In this document: positions 8,703 through 17,611 of the stretch, piece after piece | How the letters are laid out: each line of letters starts with the position of its first letter | Position numbering within the stretch: the first letter of the stretch is position 1 | From: SZUA-36 sp963753105 | Lineage (GTDB): Bacteria; Pseudomonadota; Gammaproteobacteria; Xanthomonadales; SZUA-36 | Assembly (NCBI GenBank): GCA_963753105.1 | Contig: CAVWBD010000001.1 | Span: 1,116,001-1,180,000, forward strand | Length of the DNA stretch: 64,000 bases | Direction: 5' to 3' | The notes under the pieces: generated by a model | What the model saw: the letters and a program-made list of their open reading frames with translations, nothing else | The model's database searches: none | Told to the model about the DNA's origin: nothing | Translations under genes and position numbers: made by a program

Positions 8703-9363
8703 CAACATGAACGCACTGAAGCTGTACACCTACTGGCGCAGCTCAGCTGCTTACCGGGTCCGTATTGCCTTGAACCTGAAAGGCCTGGTGTTTGAATCCA
8801 TCCCCGTGCATCTGCTGAGAAAGGGCGGGGAACAATACAGTGAAGCTTATCGCAGCATCAATCCGCAAGGCCTGGTGCCGGCGCTGATACACGGCAAGAC
8901 GGTCGTGACCCAATCCATGGCGATCTGTGAGTACCTGGAAGAATGTTTTCCGCAACCCCCGTTGTTGCCGGCCGCAGCCGATGACAGGGTACGGGTCCGA
9001 TCGCTAAGCCTGCAGATTGCCTGTGAAATTCATCCGTTGAATAACCTGCGGGTACAGAAGCACCTCGATGCGGTGTGTGGAAAGGGTCTGGACAAGGTTG
9101 CCTGGATGTGTCACTGGATGAGCAGCGGTTTTGAAGTCGTGGAACAACAGCTCGCCGATCGGGATAACAGGGACTTACCCTGCCTGGGTGAGCATCCGGG
9201 GCTGTTCGAGTGCTTCCTGGTGCCACAGGTGTATAACGCCGAGCGTTACGGTGTTGACATGACGGCATATCCTAAGATCAGCAAGATTGTCAAACACTGC
9301 AGAAACCTGCCTGCTTTTGCACAGGCTGCACCCGAAATGCAACCGGATGCGGTCAAAGATTGA
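8692..9363 (+). CDS. maiA: Maleylacetoacetate isomerase (zeta-class GST)
   Basis: Glutathione-dependent cis-trans isomerase that converts maleylacetoacetate to fumarylacetoacetate. The active-site motif SSAAYRVRIALN is at residues 17-28 (consensus SSCSxRVRIAL; the usual Cys is Ala here). NPQGLVPAL and the glutathione-contact QSMAICEYLEE follow. Length is 223 residues, against about 212 in the family. The start at 8692 overlaps the upstream hydrolase by 11 nt; a second ATG at 8707 is possible and would separate the genes by 4 nt. The Cys-to-Ala change is worth noting, although catalysis in this class rests mainly on Ser and glutathione binding. Confidence 0.93.
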   Translation: MTTDNMNALKLYTYWRSSAAYRVRIALNLKGLVFESIPVHLLRKGGEQYSEAYRSINPQGLVPALIHGKTVVTQSMAICEYLEECFPQPPLLPAAADDRVRVRSLSLQIACEIHPLNNLRVQKHLDAVCGKGLDKVAWMCHWMSSGFEVVEQQLADRDNRDLPCLGEHPGLFECFLVPQVYNAERYGVDMTAYPKISKIVKHCRNLPAFAQAAPEMQPDAVKD

Positions 9364-9451
9364 GTGGTTTTGAAAAGTTTATTAATTAGGTGTTCACCCT
9401 TGGCACCTGTTGGGTCATAATTGTAAGGATGTTTCTCCAGGTATTTGTTTA

Positions 9452-9817
9452 ATGAAACCCAGCTTGATATTAATTGTTTGCCTCGCCTTGGCCGCCTGTA
9501 CCACAACCCGGCCCGGTCCCGAGGTGTTTGTAACCGCCGAAAACGCCATCCAGGCAGCGGAGGCCGCCGGTGGTGATGAATTTGCCCCCGTGGAAATGCG
9601 TTTTGCCAGGGAAAAACTGGCAAGTGCCCGACTTGGCTTGGAAAAGCAGAAATACGAAGTCATCGTCTACCTGGTGGAAGAATCAGAGATCAACTCGGAA
9701 CTGGCAATCGAAAAATCCCGAACGGCCAAGACGAGAAGGCAGGTCAACGAGTTACGCAAGAGCAACGAGGAGCTCAAAGCAAGCCTGCGTACGACTTTTG
9801 GGGATGAGTTCAAATGA
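9452..9817 (+). CDS. DUF4398-like lipoprotein
   Basis: A 121-residue protein with a lipoprotein signal: MKPSLILIVCLALAAC, with the lipobox Cys at 16. The mature part is helical and charged (EVFVTAENAIQAAEAAGGDE, MRFAREKLASARLGLEKQKY), matching the DUF4398 pattern of a helical hairpin that often precedes OmpA-type domains. Its stop overlaps the next start by 4 nt (ATGA), so the two lipoproteins are coupled and probably act together in the periplasm. Molecular function is unknown. ATG at 9452 is preferred over an upstream ATG at 9410 because only the former gives a signal peptide. Confidence 0.8.
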   Translation: MKPSLILIVCLALAACTTTRPGPEVFVTAENAIQAAEAAGGDEFAPVEMRFAREKLASARLGLEKQKYEVIVYLVEESEINSELAIEKSRTAKTRRQVNELRKSNEELKASLRTTFGDEFK

Positions 9818-10800
9818 GCCGCGCACTGACACGGATTTCGCTCGTATTGATACTGGTCTCGCTCGCGGCCTGTGTTGCACCGCCCAAGAAAGACCTGGCG
9901 CTGGAACAGATACGTGACGAACTGGAAAGCCTTAAATCAAACCCGGAACTGGCCGGCTATGCCCCGATGGCGCTGGGTGAAGCTGAGCGTGCCTTGCGCA
10001 ATGCGGAACTGGCAACCGGGGACAAGCTGTATCGCGCTTACCTGATGTACATGGCCAACCGTCGTATCCAGATCGCTCGTACCATGGCGGAACAGGAACA
10101 ACATGAAATAGCGCTCAAGGAGCTCGAAAGCGAACGTAGCGAGATGTTGATCCAGGCCAGTCAACTGGAGGCTGACCGCGCGCGCAAGGACGCGGAGCAG
10201 GCCAGGTTACTGGTTGCAACCACTTCCGAGGAAGCCGAGCGTGCCCGCCAGGAGAGAGAAGACGCGTTGGCGAAGGAAGCCGAGTCCGCGCATGCTGCCC
10301 GGTTGGCGGAGGAAGAAGCGGAGCAGGCACGTCGCCTGGCCGATTCACGCGCATCGGAGGCCGAGTTTGCCCGTCGTGAGGCTGAACTGGCCAGTCAGCA
10401 GATCTCCTCGTTAACCCGGCAACTGGAAAACCTGCAATTACGCCAGACCGAGAGCGGTGTGGTGGTGACCCTTGGGGACGTGCTGTTTGCATCCGGTGAA
10501 GTGCAACTGGTCGATGGCGGCCTGTCCAGCCTCGAAGAGGTAGTGGACCTGTTACAAACGGAGCCTGACAAGAAAATCCGTGTTGAAGGCCACACGGACT
10601 CGCTGGGTGCTGCCGAAACTAATCTGGAATTGTCACACAAGCGCGCAGAGGCTGTCCGCGAAGCGTTGATCAGCCTGGGGGTCGCCGAAGACCGGATAAC
10701 GGCGCTCGGCATGGGCGAGGATTTCCCCATAGCCAGTAACGAGGACGAAGACGGCCGTGCTCAAAACCGGCGCGTGGACGTAATCCTGCTGGATAACTAG
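9814..10800 (+). CDS. OmpA-family lipoprotein with DUF4398-like and coiled-coil region
   Basis: A 328-residue lipoprotein with lipobox SLAAC (Cys20). Residues 30-100 resemble DUF4398 (APMALGEAERALRNAELATG). Residues 100-210 form a long Ala/Glu/Arg coiled coil (EAERARQEREDALAKEAESA). Residues 215-325 are an OmpA-like peptidoglycan-binding domain: VTLGDVLFASGEVQL, VEGHTDSLGAAETNLELSHK, RAQNRRVDVIL. It should tether the outer membrane to peptidoglycan, like Pal or YiaD. It is cotranscribed with the preceding lipoprotein by a 4-nt overlap. Specific role unknown. Confidence 0.85.
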   Translation: MSRALTRISLVLILVSLAACVAPPKKDLALEQIRDELESLKSNPELAGYAPMALGEAERALRNAELATGDKLYRAYLMYMANRRIQIARTMAEQEQHEIALKELESERSEMLIQASQLEADRARKDAEQARLLVATTSEEAERARQEREDALAKEAESAHAARLAEEEAEQARRLADSRASEAEFARREAELASQQISSLTRQLENLQLRQTESGVVVTLGDVLFASGEVQLVDGGLSSLEEVVDLLQTEPDKKIRVEGHTDSLGAAETNLELSHKRAEAVREALISLGVAEDRITALGMGEDFPIASNEDEDGRAQNRRVDVILLDN

Positions 10801-11118
10801 GGCCTGTAAATTAAATCTTCTCAAAAGCAGCCGGATATAGCGTGTACAGCGTGTGAATATCCCATCCGGAAGCCGTAACAAAATTGACATTTTGCGCTTG
10901 CCAGAAGCCCTGCTTTGCGCTAATGTTAATTCAACGCTATGGTTTATTTAGTCTTTACAACCGGAGTGTCCGAATAATGGAAGCGAGGGGTGCAAACCGC
11001 TCGCTGTCCTTTCCTGATATTTGTCATAAACGCTTATTTAATTTACAGCCGCGCATCACTCGGCGTATTTGTCATGCCCGTGTTTCGCGTGTTTTTCATC
11101 CCGTACAGGAGTATTGCT
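10801..11118. other. Spacer with promoter and long 5' leader
   Basis: No gene is seen. A sigma-70-type promoter at 10898-10926 is listed separately. The distance from it to the next start implies a leader of roughly 185 nt. A second TTGACA-like hexamer at 10884 lacks a matching -10. The part from 10960 to 11060 is AT-rich, with no recognised structure. Confidence 0.5.
10898..10926 (+). promoter_or_regulatory. Sigma-70-type promoter
   Basis: TTGCCA at 10898-10903 and TAATGT at 10921-10926 are separated by 17 nt. It points toward the small YdcH-like gene at 11119. Confidence 0.5.
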
Positions 11119-11328
11119 ATGTTTGAACACCGCCAGGATAGAATGGAGGAATTAATCAAGGACAACGAAGACTTTCGTCGGATTTACAACCGCCACCAGG
11201 AACTGGACAAGCGCGTTACTGCCGCTGAACTTGGCACGGCTCCGATGGAAGACCTGGCTTTAAACCAGTTAAAGAAAGAAAAGTTATGGGCGAAAGACCG
11301 GCTGGCCATGTACATGGATGCCGACTGA
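11119..11328 (+). CDS. YdcH/DUF465 family small protein
   Basis: A 69-residue, charged, all-helical protein: MFEHRQDRMEELIKDNEDFR, then YNRHQELDKRVTAAE, then LNQLKKEKLWAKDRLAMYM. The pattern (xHxLxxEx, LDxxI, LKKxKLxLKDxI) is that of DUF465/YdcH, a small coiled-coil family of unclear role. The start at 11119 follows caggag. It stands alone, with its own promoter about 190 nt upstream and a strong terminator after it. Confidence 0.85.
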   Translation: MFEHRQDRMEELIKDNEDFRRIYNRHQELDKRVTAAELGTAPMEDLALNQLKKEKLWAKDRLAMYMDAD

Positions 11329-11353
11329 ACCTGGAACTAACAGGTTGAAACGG

Positions 11354-11380
11354 AAAAGGCCGGGTTTCCCGGCCTTTTTT
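11354..11380. terminator. Rho-independent terminator
   Basis: The stem GGCCGGG-ttt-CCCGGCC is followed by six T on the plus strand and preceded by four A. It ends the small gene at 11119-11328 and could also act on the convergent etf operon. Confidence 0.88.
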
Positions 11381-11383
11381 GTG

Positions 11384-11411
11384 AGCCCGGATATCGCACG
11401 ATATCCGGGCT
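11384..11411. repeat. Perfect inverted repeat downstream of etfA
   Basis: The two 13-bp arms agcccggatatcg and cgatatccgggct are separated by 2 nt. It lies between the terminator and the etfA stop. It could be a second hairpin ending the minus-strand operon, although it lacks a clear U-tract on that strand. Confidence 0.55.
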
Positions 11412-11441
11412 GGCCCGCATACTGCACCAGTCGCCAGTTGC

Positions 11442-12381
11442 TCAGCTCAATAAATCCTTCATCTCCGGGATTACGTTGAACAGATCGGCAACCAGGCCGA
11501 TATCCGCGATTTCGAAGATAGGCGCATCCGGATCCTTGTTGACCGCCACGATGGTACCCGCGTCCTTGATCCCTGTGACGTGCTGAATGGCGCCGGAAAT
11601 TCCAAAGGCGATATACAGGTCCGGTGAAATGATCTTGCCTGTCTGACCCACCTGCATGTCATTCGGGCAGTAACCTGCATCGACTGCAGCCCGCGTAGCG
11701 CCCGTTGCGGCGCCCAGCAGGTCGGCGAGTTCATAGACCATGTTGAAATTTTCCTGGCTGCCCAGCGCCCGTCCGCCTGAAATCACGCGGTTCGCGGTTT
11801 GCAGGTCGGGGCGTTCGCCGCCTTCTGTTTGTAAACCGATGTAGCGGGTGTGAGTTGCTGGACCGGAGGCTGCTGGCCGGTCTTCAATTGCCGCGCTGCC
11901 GTCATTTCCAGCGGCCTTCCAGGACGCGGTACGCACTGTCGCAACCAGCGGAACGGCATCGGCGCGCCACCACGTCCACGATAGCGTTACCGGCATAGAC
12001 CGGACGTTTGAAATGATGGCTGCCTTCTACTGCCGAAATATCGCTGACCTGGTTGACGCCCAGCAAGGCGGCGACCCTGGGCACCAGATCCTTGCCGTAG
12101 GTCGTTGAGGGGCCAAGTACGTGGCTGTACCCGCCAGCCACAGCGGCTATTTCACTGGCGTGGTTGGCCGCGAGCGGAGTTGCCAGGTGCTCTGCGTCAA
12201 TGCCAATGACCTTGCCGGCGCCGTTGATAGCGGCGGCCTGTGAAGCAATATCCTGGATGTTGGAACCCATCACTACGATGTCATATTCAAAGCCGATAGC
12301 GGCTGCACAGCTTGCGCATTTTGCGGTGGCCGGGTTGAGGTCTTGACCGTCGTGTTCTGCAATAATCAGTGTTCTGTTCAT
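11442..12381 (-). CDS. etfA: Electron transfer flavoprotein alpha subunit, one frameshift
   Basis: FAD-binding subunit of the ETF dimer, which carries electrons from acyl-CoA and other dehydrogenases to ETF-QO. The N-terminal half reads MNRTLIIAEHDGQDLNPATA through HHFKRPVYAGNAI. The C-terminal FAD domain reads VISGGRALGSQENF, VDAGYCPNDMQVGQTGKII, YIAFGISGAIQH and VNKDPDAPIFEIADIG. The frame changes once, near 11955-11970, between NAIVDVV and VPLVATVRTASW. Both halves are well conserved, so a base-calling indel is more likely than decay. It follows etfB with a 10-nt gap. Confidence 0.93.
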
Positions 12382-12391
12382 GGTGTTTTCC

Positions 12392-13141
12392 TCATACCAG
12401 TCCGCGGTTCTTCAATTCTGCGACCATTTGCGCAGTGTCCTCGACCATAATGCCCTTCGCGCGAGCCGGCGGTGGCGTAAAGTTGGATACGGACAGCTCG
12501 TTTTGCGGCACCACACCCAATTCATCCAGCGTGACGACATCCAGTGGTTTGCGTTTGGCCTTCATGATGTCGGGCAGCTTGACGAAGCGTGGCTCGTTGA
12601 GCCGCAGATCCACCGTGATCACTGCCGGCAGGTCCACCTCGATCTTCTCGAGACCTGCATCCACTTCGCGGGTCACCGTCGCCGTGCCGTCCGACAAGCT
12701 CATCTGCGAGACAAATGTTGCCTGTGGGCCGGTCCCACAAGGCTGCCAACATCTGCCCGGTTTGCGAGTTGTCGCCGTCGATGGTCTGTTTGCCCAGCAT
12801 GACGAGACCAGCCTGTTCCTTCTCCGCCAGTTTCAGAAAGGTCTGCGCGATGGCCAGGGGTTGCAGCGCCCGCGCCGGCATCGACCTGTATGGCGCGGTC
12901 GGCACCCATGGCCAGGCCGGTGCGCAATTGCTGCTGGCACTCGTTGCCGCCAATGGAGACCACGATGACCTCCTCGGCCTGTCCGGTCTCGCGGATACGC
13001 AGCGCCTCTTCCAGGGCGATCTCGTCGAAGGGGTTGATGCTCATCTTGACACCGTCGGTGTCGACCCCGCTGCCGTCCGGCTTTGACGCGAACCCGGACG
13101 TTGTAGTCAATTACACGTTTGATACCAACCAGTATTTTCAT
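12392..13141 (-). CDS. etfB: Electron transfer flavoprotein beta subunit, three frameshifts
   Basis: AMP-binding partner of EtfA. It begins MKILVGIKRVIDYNVRVRVK. A shift near 13078 leads to DGSGVDTDGVKMSINPFDEI; a shift near 12870 leads to LQPLAIAQTFLKLAEKEQAG and LGKQTIDGDNSQTGQML; a shift near 12705 leads to LEKIEVDLPAVITVDLRLNE and the end VEDTAQMVAELKNRGLV. At the first site an extra C in a GC run (gccgg for gcgg) would explain the break, typical of indel errors. Total length matches the family (about 250 residues). Confidence 0.92.
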
Positions 13142-13149
13142 TGAATAAT

Positions 13150-14770
13150 TCAGCTATAAAGATTCTGATAATTGGGCCCGCTGCCACCTTCCGGGGTCAC
13201 CCAGTTGATGACCTGGTAGGGGTCCTTGATGTCACATGTCTTGCAGTGCACGCAATTGGCGGCGTTGATCTGCAGCCGCACACCGGTCTCCGCTTCTGGC
13301 ACGATCTCGTAGACATCCGCAGGGCAAAAACGCGTGCACGGGTAGTTGTATTCTTCACCGCACCGGCTGGTGCATACCTCGGGATCCAGGATCTGCAGGT
13401 GCACGGGCTGGTCTTCATCGTGGTCAGTGCCGGCAAAATAAACCGACGCGAGACGGTCACGTGGTGGCAGGTCCCGTTCGACCCAGGGCCGCGTCACAGG
13501 TTCCAGGTCCTGCAGTTTCTGCAACGATGAATGATCCGCGTGGTTGTGCAGCGTGCGTGGCAGTTTGCCCGCGGTGACGGTCTCGAGGCCGCGGTGATCA
13601 AACCACGCCACAGCCCCTTGTTGAAACCGGGCCGGACGTTGCGCACCTTGTGCAATTCAGCATACACGCCGGATGCCCTGAGCATGCGGGTCAAAGCCTT
13701 CGGCACTACCCTTCTCGGCCACGTGTTCAGCGGCCAGCATACCCGAGGCGATCGCCTGGTGGGTGCCCTTGATCTTGGGCAGGTTAAGCAAGCCCGGCGG
13801 CATCACCAATCAACAGGGCGCCGGGCATTTCCACCCTCGGCAGCGACTGAGCGCCACCCTCGACGATGGTGCGCGCGCCACCCGATAGGATCTCACCACC
13901 TTCAAGCAATGGCTTGACGCTGGGGTGGTGCTTGAACTGCTGGAAGGCCTCGAACGGCGAAAATTCCGGGTCCGTGTAGTCCAGCGCGGTGACAAAACCA
14001 ACCGCCACGCGGTCCTTGTCCATGTGATAAATAAAACTGCCGCCATAGGTGTCCCGGTCCAGTGGCCAGCCGATGCTGTGCTGGACCTTGCCCGGTGTGC
14101 ATTTACCGGGCGCCACCTGCCACAGTTCCTTGATACCGACACCGTAAACCTGTGGATCGGAATCAGCATCCAGTTTGAATTTCGCAATCAGTTCCTTACT
14201 CAGGTGACCACGGCAGCCTTCCGCCAGCATGGTGACCGGCGCGTGGATCTCGATGCCTTGCAGATAGGTGTCCTTGGGATTGCCGTTACGGTCGACGCCC
14301 ATATCACCGATGATGACACCACCGACCGCGCCTTCATCCGTGTAATGGATGCCGGCCGCCGCGTAGCCGGGGAAAATATCCACACCGAGATCTTCCGCCT
14401 GTGGCGCGAGCCAGGCGCACATGGCGCCCAGTGAAACGATAAAATTGCCGTGGTTTTTCTGTTGCGGCGGAGTGGGGAGGCGGTACTTGGACGTGGCGGT
14501 AAAAAATGCGATCTCGTCATCGCTGACCGGGACACAGGTGGGTGGCGGGTTTTCCCGCCAACCGGGTAACAACTCATCCAGTGCGTCCGGCTCGATCACC
14601 GCACCCGACAGGATGTGTGCGCCCACCTCGGCGCTTTTTTCGATCACGGCGACCATCAGGTCCGGCTTGAGTTGTTTCAGGCGGATTGCGCAGGCCAGTC
14701 CTGCTGGTCCTGCACCGACGATAATAACGTCGTATTCCATGACTTCACGCTCAAGGGCTGTATCGCTCAT
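13150..14770 (-). CDS. Electron transfer flavoprotein-ubiquinone oxidoreductase, frameshifted
   Basis: Monotopic inner-membrane flavo-iron-sulfur protein that passes electrons from ETF to ubiquinone. The N-terminal FAD site VGAGPAGLA is at residues 18-26. It is followed by SGAVIEPDALDELLPGW, GFVTALDYTDPEFSPFEAFQ and LLIGDAAGL. The C-terminal 4Fe-4S segment has CTRFCPADVYEI and NCVHCKTCDIKDP. Frame changes lie near 13790, 13700 and 13610. Overall length (about 540 residues) fits the family. Directly upstream of etfB-etfA, forming a complete ETF-to-quinone branch; acyl-CoA dehydrogenases are not in the window. Confidence 0.93.
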
Positions 14771-14851
14771 GTGAACTCCTCAAAAGGCCTGGTGCAGACG
14801 ATGAATTATATCGGAAAACCGCTCCGGATTTCCCACTGACCACCAGCCAAA

Positions 14852-16077
14852 TTATGGCACTAGGTAACCGGGCCCCTTGACGAAACGGCCGGGTGTCGCG
14901 CCGGTGTGTTCACCGTCCAGCAATACCGCTACACCATTGACGATCACGTGTTCCATACCGGTCGCATACTGGTGTGGTTGTGCAAAGGTCGCGTGGTCCC
15001 GGATCGTTGCCGGGTCAAAAATGGCGAGGTCGGCGAAGTAGCCTTCCTGCAGGGCTCCACGGTCGCTTGATACCGAGGTTGGCAGCGGGAAACGAGGTCA
15101 GGCGGCGGATGGCTTCCTGCAAGCGTGATGACCTGTTCATCGCGCACGTATTTGCCCAGCAGGCGGGCGAAATTTCCATAGGCGCGCGGGCGCGCACCGC
15201 TTCGATTTTCTCGAACACCTGCTCGATTTTTGGCCAGTTGTCCTTGCCCGCGGCCTTCAGGTGATATATTTCGGCGCCGATCTGTGCTTCTTCAGCGATG
15301 TTGATCAACTCGTCAACGGCTTCGAGTAATTGGTTACCCTCGCTACGGATATGCGAAATATAGCGGCCACCGCACTGCGCGGCGGTTTTGCTCAGGGCGA
15401 TCAATTCATCCGTGTCGGCATAGAACGCAGGCGCGTAGATCAGCGATGAGGCCAGGCCCACGGCGCCCTCTTCCATGGCCTGTTGCACCAGTGCCTGCAT
15501 ACGTGCGAGCTCATCGGCGGTCTGGCGCCCTGTCCTCGTAACCCAACTCATGGATACGCACCGTGGTGGCGCCTACGAAGGAGGCGATATTGGTAGAAAC
15601 CCCCTTGTATTCAAGGTATTGCAGGTATTCACCCAGCGTGGTCCAGCCGATGTCGAACTTGATGTCACCCTGGCGTTTCAGGTATTCGGCTTTCATGGCC
15701 GCGTTCAGGGGCCCCATCGACCAGCCCTCACCCATGACTTCCAGTGTCACACCCTGGCGGATGTCACCCTGGCTCAAGCCGTCCTCGATCAGTGTCTCGG
15801 TGGCCCAGCTGAGCATGTTGATAAAACCGGGCGCGACCGCCAGGCCTTCAGCATCGATGGTTTGTTCAGCACTACCCAGGTCGGCGCCCATGGCCGCGAT
15901 GCGGTCGTCAACGATGCCGATATCCGCATCGTAGGGCGCCCCGCCTAACCCGTCATAGACCTGGCCGTTAACGATCATCAGATCGAAATGTGGCGGCGAT
16001 GCCTCGTTTACCCCAGGGCCGGCACAGGACAATAGTGTCACGGCCAGGGTCAGCAGCAGGAAGATTTTCTTGATCAT
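14852..16077 (-). pseudogene. D-aminoacylase-like amidohydrolase lipoprotein, frameshifted and internally deleted
   Basis: Exported member of the N-acyl-D-amino-acid deacylase family. The lipoprotein signal is MIKKIFLLLTLAVTLLSC. The N-terminal composite-domain text FDLMIVNGQVYDGLGGAPYD and GFINMLSWATETLI follow; this subgroup has no HxH there. Frameshifts lie near 15535, 15110 and 15065. More important, KIEAVRAR at about 15200 is followed directly by AYGNFARLLGKYVRDE. In the family, about 150 residues separate these motifs, including the GSD metal-ligand region. The coding span is therefore about 400 rather than 530-570 residues. The C-terminus RFVKGPGYLVP ends at 14852. A non-functional gene or an assembly deletion is likely. 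Confidence 0.8.
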
Positions 16078-16190
16078 GTTGGTTCCGGGTCAGCGTTGAG
16101 GCGACTGGCAGATTGTACCTTCTGTAGCACTCGGTGGAACGTCTGCCACGTCTGTTCTACATAATTCAACTTTGAGCGCTGCGGCGAGTA

Positions 16191-16316
16191 TTCCCTCCTG
16201 GAACACGCTACAGGCACGTCCCTCGGCAACTGCTCCTGCGTTGCTCTACCTCCTGCGTCCCTGCAGTCGTGTGCGCTCGGTTGCGGCTCCCTGCCGCTCA
16301 CGGTTCCAGGAGGGAA
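16191..16316. repeat. 126-bp inverted-repeat element
   Basis: The perfect 14-bp ends ttccctcctggaac (16191-16204) and gttccaggagggaa (16303-16316) enclose GC-rich DNA with short internal repeats (cctgcgt, ctcctgc). No coding capacity is seen. Confidence 0.55.
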
Positions 16317-16400
16317 CATCCCGCCCCAGTGTTTGGCAGTCAAGTAATAAAGCCATCTCAATACACGATGTTCAGGGGATGGTGGACGAGCCAAGGGAGT

Positions 16401-16492
16401 GCCCTGCTTTTTTCAGAACCGTACGAAACAGGGAAGTTGAGTACGAGTCCCCAGGGAAGGGTTTACGACGTGTTCTGAAAACAAGACAGGGC
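16401..16492. repeat. 92-bp inverted-repeat element
   Basis: The imperfect ends gccctgcttttttcagaac (16401-16419) and gttctgaaaacaagacaggg plus c (16472-16492) enclose the stretch gagtccccagggaagggttt. The inner text resembles a dispersed repeat known from other gammaproteobacteria (from memory). It is non-coding, just downstream of the exporter operon. Confidence 0.55.
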
Positions 16493-16513
16493 GCTCGCTT
16501 GGTGAAACAGGCC

Positions 16514-17611
16514 CTAATCGAGGCGCTTGGTGAACCGCATGATCGCCAGGAACATGAATACGATAACGAAGATCCCGAGAATGGCCAGTTCGTGGGCCAG
16601 TTCCTGCAGGTCAGCGCCACGCAGGATGACGCCGCGGATCAGGCGTATGAAGTGGGTCAGTGGCAATCCCTCCGCAATGATTTGGGCGGGCCGCGGCATA
16701 CCGGCAAACGGAAACATGAAACCGGACAGCAGGATCGATGGCAACAGCACGAAAAATGCCATTTGCATGGCCTGGAACTGGGTCTGGGCCAGGGTCGAAA
16801 TCACCAGGCCCAGGGCCAGGTTGGTGACGATGAATACCAGTGTTACGAGGTAGACGTCCAGTAGTTGGCCGCGTAACGGGACCTCGAATACGAAATGCCC
16901 CAGCAACAGCACCAGGCTGACCTGGAGAAGACCGATCAACACGTAGGGTGTGATCTTGGCCAGCATCAGTTCCGGTGACTTGAGCGGGGTGGTAATCAGC
17001 AGTTCCAGGTTACCGCGTTCACGTTCCCGGACAATCGCCACGGCAGTGAACAAGATCATCGTCATTGTAAGGATGACACCGATCAATCCCGGCACCGTGT
17101 TGACGGGCGAGCGGCGCTCGGGGTTGAAGTAGGTCCGGACTTCCACTTGCGGCGCCCGGTCGTTGTAGGGTGACAGGCGCATCTGTTGTGCAATCTGGGC
17201 CAACTGGTTCGCTGCGCCCTGCACGACAGGGTCGGAGCCGTCCACCAGCAGTTGCATGGCGGCCCGGCCGGGTTGTTGCAGCCTGCGGTCGTAATCGGGT
17301 GGCAGGTAGATACCGACGCTGATCTTGCCCTGGCGCAACAGCAGTTCAAGCTCACTAGCATCGCTGACCTGGTGGCGCAGATTGATGACCTGTGACTCTG
17401 ACAGGTCCATGATCACCTGGCGTGAAGCCGAAGTACCGGCGAGGTCGGCGACCGCTGCATCGAGGTTACGCACATCCATGTTGATGGCGTAGCCAAACAT
17501 CAGCAACTGGATCACGGGGATGCCGACGATCATGCCGAAGGTCAGGCGGTCGCGGCTTAGTTGCCGGACCTCCTTCCTGACGATGGCGAAGATGCGTTGC
17601 AGGGATTTCAT
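16514..17611 (-). CDS. ABC-2 type exporter permease (YbhS/YhhJ-like)
   Basis: Membrane subunit of 365 residues. One N-terminal transmembrane segment (LTFGMIVGIPVIQLLMFGYA) is followed by a periplasmic domain of about 150 residues, then five C-terminal segments (GLIGVILTMTMILFTAVAIV, YVLIGLLQVSLVLLLGHFVF, LPSILLSGFMFPFAGMP). ERERGNLELLITTP is the ABC-2 family hallmark loop. Its start overlaps the ATPase stop by 4 nt (ATGA). The operon has only this permease, so it would form a homodimer or pair with a permease elsewhere; the related ybh operon in E. coli has two permease genes. Likely exports a drug or other small toxic molecule. Confidence 0.9.
   Translation of the reverse strand: MKSLQRIFAIVRKEVRQLSRDRLTFGMIVGIPVIQLLMFGYAINMDVRNLDAAVADLAGTSASRQVIMDLSESQVINLRHQVSDASELELLLRQGKISVGIYLPPDYDRRLQQPGRAAMQLLVDGSDPVVQGAANQLAQIAQQMRLSPYNDRAPQVEVRTYFNPERRSPVNTVPGLIGVILTMTMILFTAVAIVRERERGNLELLITTPLKSPELMLAKITPYVLIGLLQVSLVLLLGHFVFEVPLRGQLLDVYLVTLVFIVTNLALGLVISTLAQTQFQAMQMAFFVLLPSILLSGFMFPFAGMPRPAQIIAEGLPLTHFIRLIRGVILRGADLQELAHELAILGIFVIVFMFLAIMRFTKRLD

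Larger units (their letters stand above)
16078..16513. other. Spacer with two short inverted-repeat elements
   Basis: About 435 nt without a gene. It holds two separate elements, 16191-16316 and 16401-16492, each bounded by inverted repeats and described separately. Between them, around 16330-16390, no feature is recognised. Confidence 0.6.

Noticed and set aside
10884..10889. TTGACA hexamer as an alternative promoter before the YdcH-like gene
   Set aside because: No -10-like hexamer lies 16-18 nt downstream; the TTGCCA/TAATGT pair is better.
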